From Monodelphis domestica (Eukaryota; Chordata; Mammalia; Didelphimorphia; Didelphidae), in contig NC_077233.1 in NCBI RefSeq assembly GCF_027887165.1, forward strand, positions 227,440,872 to 227,504,871: a DNA stretch of 64,000 nt. Direction: 5' to 3'. The translations under genes were made by a program, and so were the position numbers. Positions 23,791 through 34,609 of this stretch are shown here, piece after piece. A model generated the notes under the pieces. That model saw only the letters and a list, made by a program, of their open reading frames with translations, was not told where the DNA came from and did no database searches. Position 1 is the stretch's first letter, and each line of letters starts with the position of its first letter.

Positions 23791-24978
23791 AGGATTTGGT
23801 TTCTAATCCACTCTGCTATTTGCTTCCACTTTATGGGAGAATTCATTCCATTAACATTCAAAGTTATGACTACTACCTGTGTATTCTCCAACATTTTGAT
23901 TTTCTCTCCTTGTCCTGCCCTTTCCTCTTTCACTATTTGTTCTGTTTTTAATCAGTCCCCCTAATCCCCACCCTTATTTTGCTTTCTTTTCTCCTCCCCC
24001 TCCCTTTTTATTCCCCTCTTATTTTTCTTTTGGGTTCTTTTTAAGCTACCATACACACACTCTCCCTCCCTAGTATTGCTTCCCTCCCCATGCTCCTTTT
24101 CTGCCCCCTCCCTTTTTATTACCCTTTGATTTTTTTTAGGATCTATTAAATTCCCGTTCCCCTCTCTTTCCCTCCCTTTTTCCCCACATCCCACTCCCCC
24201 CCTTAGTTTTCCCCTCTCAACTTCCTTATGGGTAAGATAGAATTCAATACCCCAATGGATCTAGATGTTCTTCCCTCTTGAAATTGATTCCATTGAGAGT
24301 AAGGTTTGAGTATTACCTTTTAGCACTCTCTTCATCTCATTCTTATAGTTGTATTCTTCCCCTCCCACTCTCATGTGCCTTTTTATGTAGTATAGATTAT
24401 CCTAATTTTCTTATTCCTTCAAGTTTCTCTTGGTGCCATCTTCTATCTCCCCCCCTCCTTCTTTCTTTCCTCTTCTTTTGTTTCATATGATTTTAAATAA
24501 ACTGGAGGAATTCCATGTGAACTGGAACAACCTCCAGGAATTCATGCAGAGTAAAAGGAGCAGAACCAAGAGAACAATGTACACAGAGACTGATATACTG
24601 TAGTAAGATTGAATGTAATGGACTTCTCTATTAGTAGCAATGCAATGATCCAGAACTATTTGCAGAGACTTATGAGAAAGAACACTAACCACATCCAGAG
24701 AAAGAACAGTGGGAAAAGAAACACAGAAGAAAAACAACTGCTTGATCACATGGGTCAATGGGGACATAACTGAGGATGTAGACTCTAAATGATCACCCTA
24801 ATGCAAATATTAATAATATGGAAATAGGTCTTGATTAATGACACATGTTAAACCCAGTGGAATTGCATGCCAGCATGCATAAGAGGGGATTAGGGGGAGG
24901 GGAGAGAAAGAACATCAGTTTTGTAACCATGGAAAAATATTCTAAATCATCTGAATAAATAAAATTTTCAAAAAAAAA
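23228..24978. mobile_element. LINE-1 with 5' inversion (twin priming)
   Basis: The left part, 23228 to about 24483, is L1 on the minus strand, running from the endonuclease domain back into the ORF1-ORF2 spacer. The right part, from about 24484 to 24978, is L1 on the + strand: the last ~290 bp of ORF2 plus the 3'UTR and an A tail. The L1 between the two parts is deleted. Flanking duplications are taaagtccccaagg (23214-23227) and taaggtccccaagg (24979-24992), 14 bp with one mismatch, so both halves came from one insertion. Confidence 0.92.
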
Positions 24979-24992
24979 TAAGGTCCCCAAGG

Positions 24993-25270
24993 ACTACAAG
25001 CCCTAATCACTTCTCTGCTGGATTATTATAACAGCCTCCTAATAGGGCTTCATATTTCCAGTCCCTCTTCTCTCCAATCCATCCTCCACACCACACAGTT
25101 TTCAAAATAATCTTCCTAAGACACAGTTTTAACCAAATCCCTCCCATGCTCACAAATCTTCAGAGATGCCCTTTTGCCTCCAGGATAAAAGCACAATCTG
25201 CTCCCAGTCTACTCTTCCTGCCCCATTTCACAGTATTCTACTTTACATAGTCAATGAGTAGATGACTAGG
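24993..25270 (+). repeat. Ancient LINE-type (L2-like) fragment
   Basis: The series 'taacagcctcctaat', 'tctccaatccatcctccac', 'taatcttcctaagacac', 'ctccaggataaaagcac' matches a mammal-wide old repeat that I associate with L2/L3. It begins at the right target duplication of the twin-primed L1. Confidence 0.45.
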
Positions 25271-26589
25271 TGTTCCCCAAGCTTATATGAATTCTTTCAA
25301 CAAGCAAAGGAGTGAAATAACATTTCATCCATAGAACCACTGAGCAACATGAATTTGACTAATGCTGTTCAACAAGCAGAACAATTAAAAAATCAGTTCA
25401 TGCAATTTTTCTTTGGGGATATTGTGTTTAGGGACTTTCTGTGCTTATGTTACTATTTTTCAAATATATCTGTGAACTATGAATCCAAAGATGACATAGC
25501 AGCAGGGTTGAAGTACCACAAAGAACTATAAGAATCACCTGGGACCAATTAGATGTCAGTATGTGTTTTAGCGATTTTTCATCAACCATTCTTTCTTTTC
25601 CAAAACAGTGTTTTTTTGGTTTTCAGTAAACATACAGAATATCTTTTCCTAACCAACAGACTCTACCTCTCCAATTCATTGTAAATATCTTTGCAAGAAC
25701 TTTTTGCCTATCTTTTTCCCAAAAAGACTCTATAGGAAGAACTAAACACATTTTGCCAGAATATACTTATTTTTCTCAAAAAATGAGCATGTTTTCAAAT
25801 TTATTTCAGTTTGATTCAGTAGGGGGAGAAGTTCGATTAATTTGCCAACTGGAACAACTAGAGTTAAAGTATCAATATAGCAGATCAAAGTTTTTTTCCT
25901 GTTATTTAAGCAACATTTCAGTTGTTTAGTTCAATGAATCCCCAGGTTTTTCACTAGGATGTTAGAGAAAAGCTAAATCTTTTGTAGGGGAATTAATACT
26001 CCATTTTTGTTCCCCCTCAGATTTGATTTAAATGAAAATTTCTATACTAGGGAAATGGTTAGAGTCATGAGAATAGTTTCCTATGAGTCTAAGAGACAGA
26101 GACCAAGATATATTCCCTTACTGATGAACTCCTTTCATTTCCTTACATTTATAGCAGGTACAAGAGGGGCTGATTCTGGAGAAATTTGCCTGCATAAAGA
26201 CTGCAGGATGCAATCTAAATCAGATGAATTGCTGCAAATGAGAATATAGATTCCAGTAACCAAAACAACCCAGGCTCATTCAATATTTATATTTGGTGCT
26301 TAACATCCTAGAAAAAACAGAAAGCCATGGCACTGGGTACACTCGTATATCTTAATGATTCTAATTTCACTCAGATACTTGGGCATATGAGCATTAGCAT
26401 CATAAAAGATTGCAAGAACTTTTGGATGGAAAAATAAAGTCCTTTGACTTTTAAATTATAGAGTAGTTCCCTGAAAGGAGGCACAGAGAATTGGGGAGAA
26501 TAAACTATGTCCCAAGAGACTAGGGTTCTCTTGTTACCTTTAAGACTAGTTAGCTGTATACCCTTAGATAAGTCATTTCATTTTAGAAG
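25271..26589. other. Unclassified intergenic sequence
   Basis: AT-rich and apparently low in repeats. Frames of 60-80 codons at 25349 and 26007 have no recognised domain. Nothing else can be supported. Confidence 0.4.
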
Positions 26590-26845
26590 TGGTAGAATAG
26601 AATAACTGGCATTTATATAGCTTTGTAAGATTACCAAAACACTTTATATGCACTACATGTCATTTGATCCTCACAACAACCCTGTGAGGTAGGTGCTGTT
26701 ATCCTCATTTTGCAGAATTGGTGCTGAAAGAGATTAATTGACTTGCCCAGGATCACACTAGTAAGTGTCTGAGGCAAAATTTGAACTAAGGACTAAGCTG
26801 ATTCCAAAGATAGCACTTACCCATGATGCCATTTAGCTGCCTCAA
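26590..26845 (-). repeat. MIR/THER-type SINE, minus orientation
   Basis: Clear reverse MIR order: 'aacactttatatgcac', 'tcctcacaacaaccctgtg', 'ttgacttgcccaggatcac' and 'atgccatttagctgcctc'. A forward MIR scrap follows at about 26858-26975. Confidence 0.85.
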
Positions 26846-26977
26846 AATGCAGTCTCTGCAGTGAGAGGACTTCAGTTCAAATTTCATCTCTGAATCTTAC
26901 TACCTAAGTCACCTTGCACAAGACATTTAAACTACCTGGGACTTCTCATATGTAAAATGAAAGACTAACATTAAAAG

Positions 26978-27222
26978 GGTGCAGCTAGGTGGCAGAGTGG
27001 AGAGTGTGCCTCGCCTAAAGTCAGAAAGACTCATTTTCCTAAGTTCAAATCTGGCCTCAGATGCTTCTTAGTTGTGTGACCCTGGGCAAGTCACTTAACC
27101 CTCTTTACCTCAGTTTCTCATCTGAAGAGAAAATGGCAAACCACTACAGTATCTTTGCCAAGAAAACACCAAATGGAGTCAATAAGAGTTAGACATGACT
27201 GAAAAAAATAACTGAAATAACA
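26978..27222 (+). mobile_element. MAR-type CORE-SINE
   Basis: Near-complete: 'gtgcagctaggtggcagag', 'aagttcaaatctggcctc', 'gtgaccctgggcaagtcac', 'aaaatggcaaaccacta', 'tctttgccaagaaaac' and 'agttagacatgactgaa'. Confidence 0.9.
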
Positions 27223-27610
27223 ATACAAAAAGCCCTCTCTAGCCTCTTCTCACTCTGGACCTAATTTTCTAAACCTTAGTTTTCCCATTGTGATGGAGAC
27301 TTAATGGTCTTTTAAAACACCATCAATTCTATGACTTTAATAACCCTGAAAAAATACTTTATTCTCCTTTTCCATAAGGTTAAACTACACCCTAGAAGGA
27401 AGTTAGGTACCTTTGAAAGCTGCAATAAGTTTCCTGATTTTCCAATATTTAGTGCATGAATCAGTAGTTCTCTTCATGACTGCCCGAAGCTACACAAGAT
27501 ACTTGGTAAGATCTTCAAAGAGTCTAGTTTTTTGCATTCCTATTAACCAGGAATTGAAACTCAAGCTAAGAGGTTAGTCATATAGCATCTAGCAGCCTGC
27601 AGCAAATTCA
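27223..27610. other. Unclassified sequence
   Basis: Short unique-looking segment between SINEs, with no gene or repeat assigned. Confidence 0.35.
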
Positions 27611-27850
27611 ATTCTATAAGTCCAAATGCACTATATATGTACTTTGCAGATATTATCTCATTTGGATCCTCACAACAACTCCTGAGAAGTAGATGCTTAA
27701 TGAGTTCCATTTTATGGTTGAGGAAACTGAGACAAAAAGAAGGTAAGTGACTTGACCAGAGTCACATAGAAATGTCTCTGGCACCATATTTGAACTCAGG
27801 TCTCCCTGATTCCAGGCCCAGTGCTCTATTCACTGTGCCATCTACCTATG
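27611..27850 (-). repeat. MIR-type SINE with tRNA head, minus orientation
   Basis: It runs 'attatctcatttggatcctc', 'tggttgaggaaactgag', 'gtgacttgaccagagtcac', 'ttgaactcaggtctcc' and ends in the reverse head 'cactgtgccatctacct'. Confidence 0.85.
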
Positions 27851-27931
27851 AATAGCAAGCTATAAGAAGTTCCAATTCTAAAAAAATAAAAAAATAGGGG
27901 AGAGGGAGATGAATTCTTCAAACCCATAGTC

Positions 27932-28116
27932 CAGGGCCAACAAGGTAGCACAGTGGATAGAGTATCAGGCCTAAAGTGTGGAGGATCTGGGTTCAAAATC
28001 TGGCCACAGACACTTCCTAGCTGTGTGCTCCTGGCCAAGTCATTTAACTTCGATTGCCTAGCCCTTACTGTTTCTTCTGTTTTAAAATTGATTCTAAGAC
28101 AGAAGATGAGGGTTTA
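27932..28116 (+). mobile_element. tRNA-headed SINE, its 3' end hit by a retrocopy
   Basis: It carries 'aaggtagcacagtggatag', 'ctgggttcaaaatctggcc', 'tgcctagcccttac' and 'gattctaagacagaag'. The last part of the tail is duplicated on both sides of the retrocopy at 28117-28401, so the SINE was already in place when that copy inserted. Confidence 0.88.
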
Positions 28117-28401
28117 CCAGTGCAACCAGAGGATTGGAGCCATGTCATAGTGGGGTGCACAAAAGATTGCCAGCCTTTGCATCCCAATGCTATGAGTTAC
28201 TGAGACAGTACAGGTCCAACGTGCATGGGGCATACTTTTAAGTAGCCCCCAAAGTGTATATACCTTTAATAGAATCTAATGGGCTATTTGAATGCTTTAT
28301 GTTTCTGAAATTGTTTGTGGGTTCCTGGGAGTTCTTTACATCTTATACATTTTCTATGGTGAGTGAAATAAAGTCTTCTTTAGTAAAAAAAAAAAAAAAA
28401 A
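28117..28401 (+). pseudogene. Polyadenylated 3'-end retrocopy of an unidentified transcript
   Basis: About 270 bp of sequence end in AATAAA (28367-28372), and 12 nt further on in an A tract of about 17-18 (28385-28402). Flanks are agaagatgagggttta (28101-28116) and agaagataagggttta (28402-28417), a 16-bp target duplication with one mismatch. These are the marks of an L1-made retrocopy. Two frames give short C-terminus-like peptides: one ends HPNAMSY, the other RSNVHGAYF after about 40 open codons. I do not recognise either, so the parent could be a coding or a non-coding RNA. It is 5'-truncated and carries no promoter. Confidence 0.82.
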
Positions 28402-28488
28402 AGAAGATAAGGGTTTATGGGGGGGGGAGAGAAACACTGTGGTCTAGAGAACTTCATTTGGATTGATAGCAAAATTCTAGGGCATATT

Positions 28489-28795
28489 TTTTAATTGAAA
28501 TTTTTTATATAATTAATTAATTTAAAATATTTTTCCATGGTTACATGATTCATGTCCTTTCCCTCCCCTCCCCCTAGCCCCCTCCTGTAGCCAATGATCA
28601 ATTCCACTGGGTTTTATATGTGTCATTCATCAAGACCTATTTCCATATTATTAATATTTGCATTAGGGTGATCATTTAGAGTCTACATCCCCAATCATAT
28701 CCCCATTGACCCATGTGATCAAGCAGTTGTTTTTCTTCTGTGTTTCTGCTCCCACAGTTCTTTCTCTGGATGTGGATAGTGTTCTTTCTCATAAG
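28489..28795 (-). mobile_element. 5'-truncated LINE-1, minus orientation
   Basis: The reverse complement of the L1 3' end: T/A-rich start, 'gatcaattccactgggttt', 'aagacctatttccatatta', 'catttagagtctacatcc' and 'cagttctttctctggatgtg'. The duplication is tctagggcatatt (28476-28488) and tctaggacatatt (28796-28808), 13 bp with one mismatch. Confidence 0.92.
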
Positions 28796-28879
28796 TCTAG
28801 GACATATTATTAAAGGAAACTTCATAGGAAGCAAATAGAAATAGAAAAAGGAAGCAGTGATCACAAAGAACTAGCATAG

Positions 28880-29060
28880 ATTCAAGAGACCACAACAGAC
28901 AAATTTTATTTCCTTTTTTGATAGGTAAGCTTGACTGGATCCAATCATAATAATACTAAACACATGGTATACCTGAATTTCAGTAAAGCATTTGATAATG
29001 TCTCAAACAACTAAATTATAACTAGTGAAGGGTGGACAGGAAGTTGCCCAAAAGGCTCAA
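28880..29060 (+). mobile_element. CR1/L3-type LINE reverse transcriptase fragment
   Basis: The frame near 28965-29010 reads MVYLNFSKAFDNVSNN. This matches reverse-transcriptase motif A of CR1/L2-clade LINEs (usually DFSKAFDxVxH), with the catalytic Asp changed to Asn. The upstream sequence 'acagacaaattttatttcc' also fits that family. Very old. Confidence 0.6.
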
Positions 29061-30013
29061 AATTGGTACCTTGAGCTTGTGGCAAGGGAGTAGGGATTAA
29101 GGGGAGAGCATCTACACAGGTCAGAAAAAGAGAATTATTTCTAGAAGTGAGAATTGACAATACTACAGGTGCCTCTTTTCTTCTATCCACCACTAACCCC
29201 CTCCACCAGGGTCTGGGCAAATAGAATCTGGGAATCCCTTCTTCTTGTAGGTCTCCTTAGCTTCAGAATTTTTGGTATTGAAGCCCAAACAATCAGAGGC
29301 CAAGTGGGAAGGCAAGAAGATGGAAATGCCAGAGAGAATTTTTTAAAGAGAATTAAAAGTCACCTTACCTCAGTCTTGAAAACAAAGCTAAGACTTCCTC
29401 CCTCATCCATTCACCTAGTGATATATAGAAGGGTGGAATGCAGAGACCTGACTTCCTCTATTATCAACACAAAAAGGGAAAGATGGCTGCTGGAATCACA
29501 TCTGTACACCAACAGGAATGGCAAGGATAGGCAGGTGAGGGAAGCAGAATGTTATCTGACTACATCTTCTACCTTGGACCTTCCAGCATGATCTAACTAG
29601 CATCTCATTAGAAATAATTAGTTAAAATAAGTAGCATTCATCCCATATCTCTTTTTCCTTTAACAGTCAAACTGTCAAACTCTAATTTTTCTAATTAACT
29701 TTCTCAAACTCTAATCTTTTAACCTACAACTAACTCAGACTTTTCCCTCCAAGGTTACCTACAATCCCTTAACTGCTAAATGTAATAGACTTTTCTCAGG
29801 CTTCATCCTTGATCTCTGTGCAGCTTTTAATTGTGTTGCTCTTCCCCCCTTTTCCTAGATACTCTTATCTCCATCACTTTTTGTGATCCATACTGCTACC
29901 TTCTTGTGCTCTTCCTACCCTGTCTGCACATTCCTTCTAAGTCTTCTTTGTGAAATTATCAACCATGCCTCACCCCTAAAACACAGATGTGTCCTAAGAA
30001 TTAAATTAAATTA
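29061..30013. other. Unclassified intergenic sequence
   Basis: It includes an open frame of 145 codons at 29154-29591 that contains no ATG and no recognised domain. The CT-rich part at 29780-29990 may be an L2-type remnant. Nothing firmer can be said. Confidence 0.35.
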
Positions 30014-30025
30014 AGGATTAAATGT

Positions 30026-30250
30026 TTTTTGTTGTTGTTCATTTCAGTCATGTCTGACTCTTGGTGACCCCAGATAGGATTTTCTTGGCAAAGATCCTGG
30101 AGTGGGTTGCCATTTCCTTTTCCAGATAATTTTACAGCTGAGGAAACTCAGTCAAACAGGATCAAATAGCTAGAAAGTGTCTGAGATTGAACTCAGGAAG
30201 ATGAATCTCCCTGACACCAAGACTCTATTTACTGAACACCCTAGCTGCCC
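30026..30250 (-). mobile_element. MAR-type CORE-SINE with perfect target duplication
   Basis: It runs from tttttgttgttgttcatttc through 'catgtctgactcttggtga', 'ggattttcttggcaaagat', 'tgccatttccttttccag' to 'ccctagctgccc'. The duplication aggattaaatgt occurs at 30014-30025 and 30251-30262. Confidence 0.93.
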
Positions 30251-30479
30251 AGGATTAAATGTAATTAGATTAAATAGATCATGGATGCAATATTTAACAA
30301 AATAAATAATAATAAAATAAATAACAAATTAAAATTAAATTACATAATTTTAAAATTAAAAGAAAATAAATTTTAAAATATCTAAAACTTCAATAGAACA
30401 TATTGATATATGGTTTTCTAAGGCAATATGCAGCTGGCAGGGATCCTTCTGTACAATTTAATGACCCCCATTTCTATTT

Positions 30480-30660
30480 GAGTTTGACACCATTGTCCTA
30501 CAGGAAACCTTTTCCTGTCTTCCTCATTGTTAATGCTGTTTTCCTTTCCTCAAACTATCCTGTAAAATTCAAAGACATAATCAGGTTACATGTTGTATAT
30601 CCCCAGTAGAATGTCAGCTCCTTGAAAAAGGGGATTTTGTTTGCTTATTTGTACTAACTT
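30480..30660 (+). repeat. L2-type LINE 3' end
   Basis: The order 'acaggaaaccttttcctgtc', 'atgtcagctccttgaaaa' and 'ggggattttgtttg' is that of the L2 3' end. The AT-rich stretch just before it (30263-30400) is simple-sequence-like and unassigned. Confidence 0.5.
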
Positions 30661-30925
30661 CTCTATGTCAGTCAGTCAATAAGCATTTTATTAAGTGCTT
30701 TCTATAGGTACTATGCTAAATTCTGAGGAAATAAGCAAAAACTCAGTCTCTGCCCTCAAGGAGTTCACATTCTTGAAAGAAGGTCAACATGCAAACAATT
30801 TCATAAATATAAAATATATATAGCATTAAATTGAAGGTAATCTGAGGGAAGGCATTAAAGGAAGGAGAGGGACCAGGAAGGACTTCCTGCAGAAAGTGAT
30901 ATTTGAGACAGAGACAGAGCTTTGC
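30661..30925 (+). repeat. Ancient interspersed repeat, copy 1
   Basis: It carries 'aagcattttattaagtgctt', 'tctctgccctcaaggagttc' and 'ggaaggacttcctgcag'. The same order recurs at 53536-53995 and 58131-58860. I recognise it as a mammal-wide old repeat but cannot name it. Confidence 0.5.
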
Positions 30926-30942
30926 AAATAGTAGACCCTTAT

Positions 30943-31060
30943 TGGATGGTGTCCTTCTTACTCTAAGAGGTCCAAAATAACATCACTGGTGACATCTTTT
31001 GACTTGCACATAAATTGGATTTAAGTGAGGTGGAGTTGCATAAAGCCCAATGTAACATAA
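30943..31060 (-). repeat. Marsupial SINE fragment, minus orientation
   Basis: Same family as 1601-1790 and 16235-16733: 'gtccttcttactctaagag', then 'tgacttgcacataaattgg' and 'aagtgaggtggagttgca'. Confidence 0.55.
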
Positions 31061-31688
31061 GAAATAAATGATCCAGCTATAATTGACCCAGATTATCTGA
31101 TGCCAAATCCAGTATTCTTAAAACCATGTCATGGTCTATTTCCAAAAGTAAAACATATATGTCCAAAGAACCTCTTGAACAGAACTAAATTTTGTGAATT
31201 AGTGAAAAAACTTGACTTAAATAGACCAAAGTCTATTACTGTAGCAAATATACTCTGTTGATTTATTATGGCAAGTATTATTTGGTTTTAATTATTTATA
31301 CTAGCACTTCACTACAAACTAGTAAATATTACTGTGGGGAATATATGCTTTGTGATAATAATGAAGTCTTGGTAATATAAGTCCTCATCTCTGCATTTTG
31401 CCATTAAATATTTGTTTGTAAGTGGGATGAGTCTGCCAGGCTTTTTGTGAGTATAGGTGAAGTGTTAATTAGGGAGGTCTTTACTGTACTAATATTCTCT
31501 TAGTAAATAATTATGGGAAAGTAAAATCTTAAGTATCATCCAAAAAAGTTATTAGATATTCAGGGAGTTTCCTCTCCCTCCCTACTTCCTTTTTTCTCCT
31601 TTCCTCTCTTTCTTCCTTCATTCCTCTCTGTTTTACTCTTTACAGTTGTTTCTTCCCTGGCTTTTCTAGACTCTCAAGATCCTCATGC
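31061..31688. other. Unclassified AT-rich sequence
   Basis: No gene or repeat assigned. A CT-rich patch at 31570-31640 lies just left of the solo LTR. Confidence 0.4.
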
Positions 31689-32696
31689 TGTAAACCTTAA
31701 AATTTCACAGACTTATGAATATTAAAAATTTTACTCTACATTGAGGAATCCTCAAATTCCCTACTGAGAAACATTCCCCATTTTGATGTGAGAACTTGCC
31801 AGGATCAGAAATGGGAGGACCTCTACTCCACCCGTACTTAAGACTGCTTTAGGGGAGAAAACTCATTGCTAAACAAAGAAAGTACTTGGATCCATGCTTA
31901 TGGTGGGGCAAGGAGTTCTTTGAGCCAGGCCTGTTTTTAGAATTGATACAATGAGATGCTAGGTACCTAAAAGGGTCAGGAAAGTTTTGTCTTAATGAGA
32001 TTAGTTGACTCAGCTGTGTTTTCACTGGTTCAGACTTACTGAGGAGATTTGTCGACTTAGCAGGAATTCAGATGGGCAGTCCTTTGGAAAGCGTCTACAG
32101 TGATTGGTAGATGTAGGGACTTAGGGAAGGTGACATGGGAGAAAAACCCCTACATAAGAAAAAGCAGAATCTCTTGAGGAGATATATCCTTTTGGAGAAA
32201 GCCTTTGGGAGGATCTCTGATGAGGACCGCTTGGGAAGAATCTCTTGAGAGAGGCCTTTTGGAACAGTCTTTGGCTGGAAGGCTCTCTGGTGAAGTCAGC
32301 TTAGATGGAGCTGGCCTGATGTCACTAGAATCCGTGTTTAGTCAGACCTTGTGGTGACTTAAAAAACTGACTGATTTCTCTCTTAAGACTCAGGTCTAGG
32401 CCATATTGGCTTGAGGCCCTTCATACTTATTCCTTTCTTACTCTCTCTCTCTTTTCTTTGATTACTCATTGTATTGTTAATTAAAATCTGTATAAAACCC
32501 AATTGACTTGGGTATTTGAATAATTGGGAATATTTCCCTGTCGACCACCTTATATTTGATTTAAAAACCAAGACACTGTAGTGAAACATATTTCTGCAGT
32601 CAAATTTACTCACCCTCTCTTATATCTATCACAATTTATATTTTCCACCGTTTTAACTCACTACAGTTTAAGACCTCAAACATTTTAAATCTCACA
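31689..32696 (+). mobile_element. Solo LTR of an endogenous retrovirus, 1008 bp
   Basis: The segment starts TGTAAACCTT and ends AATCTCACA, with canonical TG...CA ends. It is flanked by the 4-bp duplication atgc at 31685-31688 and 32697-32700. Expected LTR signals sit in order: a TATA-like cctacataagaaaaag near 32149-32165, then ATTAAA at 32480-32485 before a conserved-looking 'acttgggtatttgaataatt'. A degenerate internal repeat of gaatctcttgag-type units lies at 32165-32260. No internal viral sequence flanks it, so it is a recombined solo LTR and encodes nothing. Confidence 0.85.
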
Positions 32697-32700
32697 ATGC

Positions 32701-33310
32701 CTCATCCACATTTGTAGGTTCAAAGATTTCTACAAAAAAAGGATTCCACAACCAAACATCAAATAAGAAGAGAGAGGAACTCTCATAAAAATGACCAAGA
32801 ATTGCTCCTTTCATGGTCAACATATACAAAATGGTATAAAAGACTTTCAGCCATATTAGCCATTTGAGAATTCCAAGCTCTTCCAGAAGCCCAAGGATGC
32901 CAAGAGTTGATTATTCAAATCCAGAACCAAGCCAACAGTGAGAGGGAAACTCAGACTCAGAATCCTGAGCTCCAAGCTAGTCCTATGTCTGGAACTAATC
33001 TTCTGACACAAGTGAGCAACGAGAAAAGATTTCATAAGAATGAAGTATTTGCATTCTAATGGAGCAAAGAGATGCTACAAACATACCCGGGGGGGGGGGG
33101 GGGGGGTGTATGTCAGCAGGGATCATAAAGGGAACAAAATAAATAGGGAACCAAAGACTGGTTTTTGTTTTGTTTTGATGTTCTTAAAAGTAGAAAGAAA
33201 AATGAGAAGGAAAGGTAAAATTAAGTAAAAAAAGGTAGGTGGGGGTATGAGGGAGGGACTTATTTCAATAATCATGGGTTCAGGTAGAAGTATATACAAA
33301 CAAGGCAAGG
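32701..33310. other. Unclassified sequence with an 18-base G run
   Basis: The G run lies at 33089-33106, on the + strand. No gene; the rest is AT-rich and unassigned. Confidence 0.4.
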
Positions 33311-33900
33311 GTGAAGGGTGTCCCTTTACAAAGTGAAGTAAGAGAACTAGGAGAACAATTTATACTACAACATTGTAAAACTGAACAATTTTGAAAGGTT
33401 TAAAAACACTTATCAACACATTGATCAGTCATGATTCAAAAGGTCTGATAATTAAGAATGTAACCAACATTCCAGGAGGCAGCTGGATGGCTCAGTGAAT
33501 TGAGATCCAGGCATGGATACAGGAGGTCCTGGGTTCAAATCTGGTCTCAGACACTTCCTAGCTGTGTGGCCTTGGGCAAGTCACTTAATCCCCACTGCCT
33601 AGCTTTTACCACAATTCTGCCTTGGAATTAATACTTAACAATGATTCTAAGATGGAAGGTAAAGGGTTAAAAAAAAAGAATGCAACATTTCTCTTGACAG
33701 AAAAGCAATGGAATTATCTACATAGACATATAGAGTGAAACATGTTTTTGGACATGGACAATGTGAGAATGTATTTTGTTTGACTGTGTAAAGTTGGTTT
33801 TCCTTTTTTTTTCTTTTGCTAAGGCAGGAAGAATAAGGGTGGGAAGGAAAGAAGGTAAGTGCTTATTAACTAAAAATAAATAAATAAATTTAATTTTCAA
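33311..33900 (+). mobile_element. LINE-type 3' end, split by a SINE
   Basis: It carries 'gaactaggagaacaattta', 'gatcagtcatgattcaaaag' and, past the SINE, 'tttttggacatggacaatg' with a G/A-rich end. It is the same family as 4841-5070. Confidence 0.6.
33475..33677 (+). mobile_element. tRNA-headed SINE
   Basis: Near-complete copy: 'gaggcagctggatggctcag', 'ctgggttcaaatctggtct', 'ggccttgggcaagtcact' and 'gatggaaggtaaaggg' plus A-tail. The flanks both contain an agaatg-aacatt motif, suggesting an imperfect target duplication. Confidence 0.9.
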
Positions 33901-33979
33901 AAAAGAAAATAACAGCAGGTGAAAAACACCTATTACATAGATTTCAATATACTATTAGATGGATAGTTCTTTGAGTTAG

Positions 33980-34018
33980 TTTGTGTGTGTGTGCGTGTGC
34001 ATGTGTGTGTGTGTGTAT

Positions 34019-34050
<32 letters not shown>

Positions 34051-34051
34051 A
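33980..34051. repeat. Compound (GT)n(GA)n microsatellite
   Basis: About 38 bases of GT with C and A interruptions pass directly into about 31 bases of GA with one AAA interruption. Confidence 0.95.
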
Positions 34052-34404
34052 GCACTGAAGATGGATAGAGCTGAGTCCAAAATGAACAAGAACAAGGGAT
34101 TTGTCTGTATTGCATCTACAAAATTGTAAAGTGCTTTCAATGATACTAAGATGTTTATACTAAGATGATCAAAAAGCCTGCTTTTAAAAAAAAAGAAATA
34201 AAAGAAAAAATGACTATCAAATGGACTTTTCAGAAACCCTAAAAGCTATTTTTTTAAAAAACCAATAAAATAAATGAACCATTATCTAATGGGGAAGAAG
34301 AATTGATCAGTACGGTCCTGATCAAGTTATTCCTTTCTCCTTCACCCAAATGACTCAATAAGAGAAAATAAAAGCACCAGTAAGGAGTCTCATCCAAGTA
34401 CAAC

Positions 34405-34598
34405 AGGAGCAGCCAAGTGGCACAGTGGCCTGAGAGCCAGGCCTGGAGATGGGAAGTCCTGGGCTCAAATCTGACATCAGACACTTCCTAGCTATGTGAC
34501 CCTGGGCAAGTCACTTAACCCCCATTGCCTAGTCCTTACCACTTTTCTGCCTTGGAACCAATACATAGTATTGATCCTAAGACAGAAGGGTTTAAAAA
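34405..34598 (+). mobile_element. tRNA-headed SINE
   Basis: Full-order copy: 'gagcagccaagtggcacag', 'ctgggctcaaatctgacat', 'gtgaccctgggcaagtcac', 'ttgcctagtccttacc', 'ttgatcctaagacagaag'. Confidence 0.93.
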
Positions 34599-34609
34599 TG
34601 AGAATAAGA

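Noticed and set aside
23743..24490. Plus-strand frames in 23743-24490 rich in Pro, Ser, Leu and Phe
   Set aside because: They are antisense shadows of the inverted L1 arm and its purine-rich spacer.
29154..29591. 145-codon open frame
   Set aside because: It has no ATG, no recognisable domain and no flanking splice or promoter signal. I treat it as chance.
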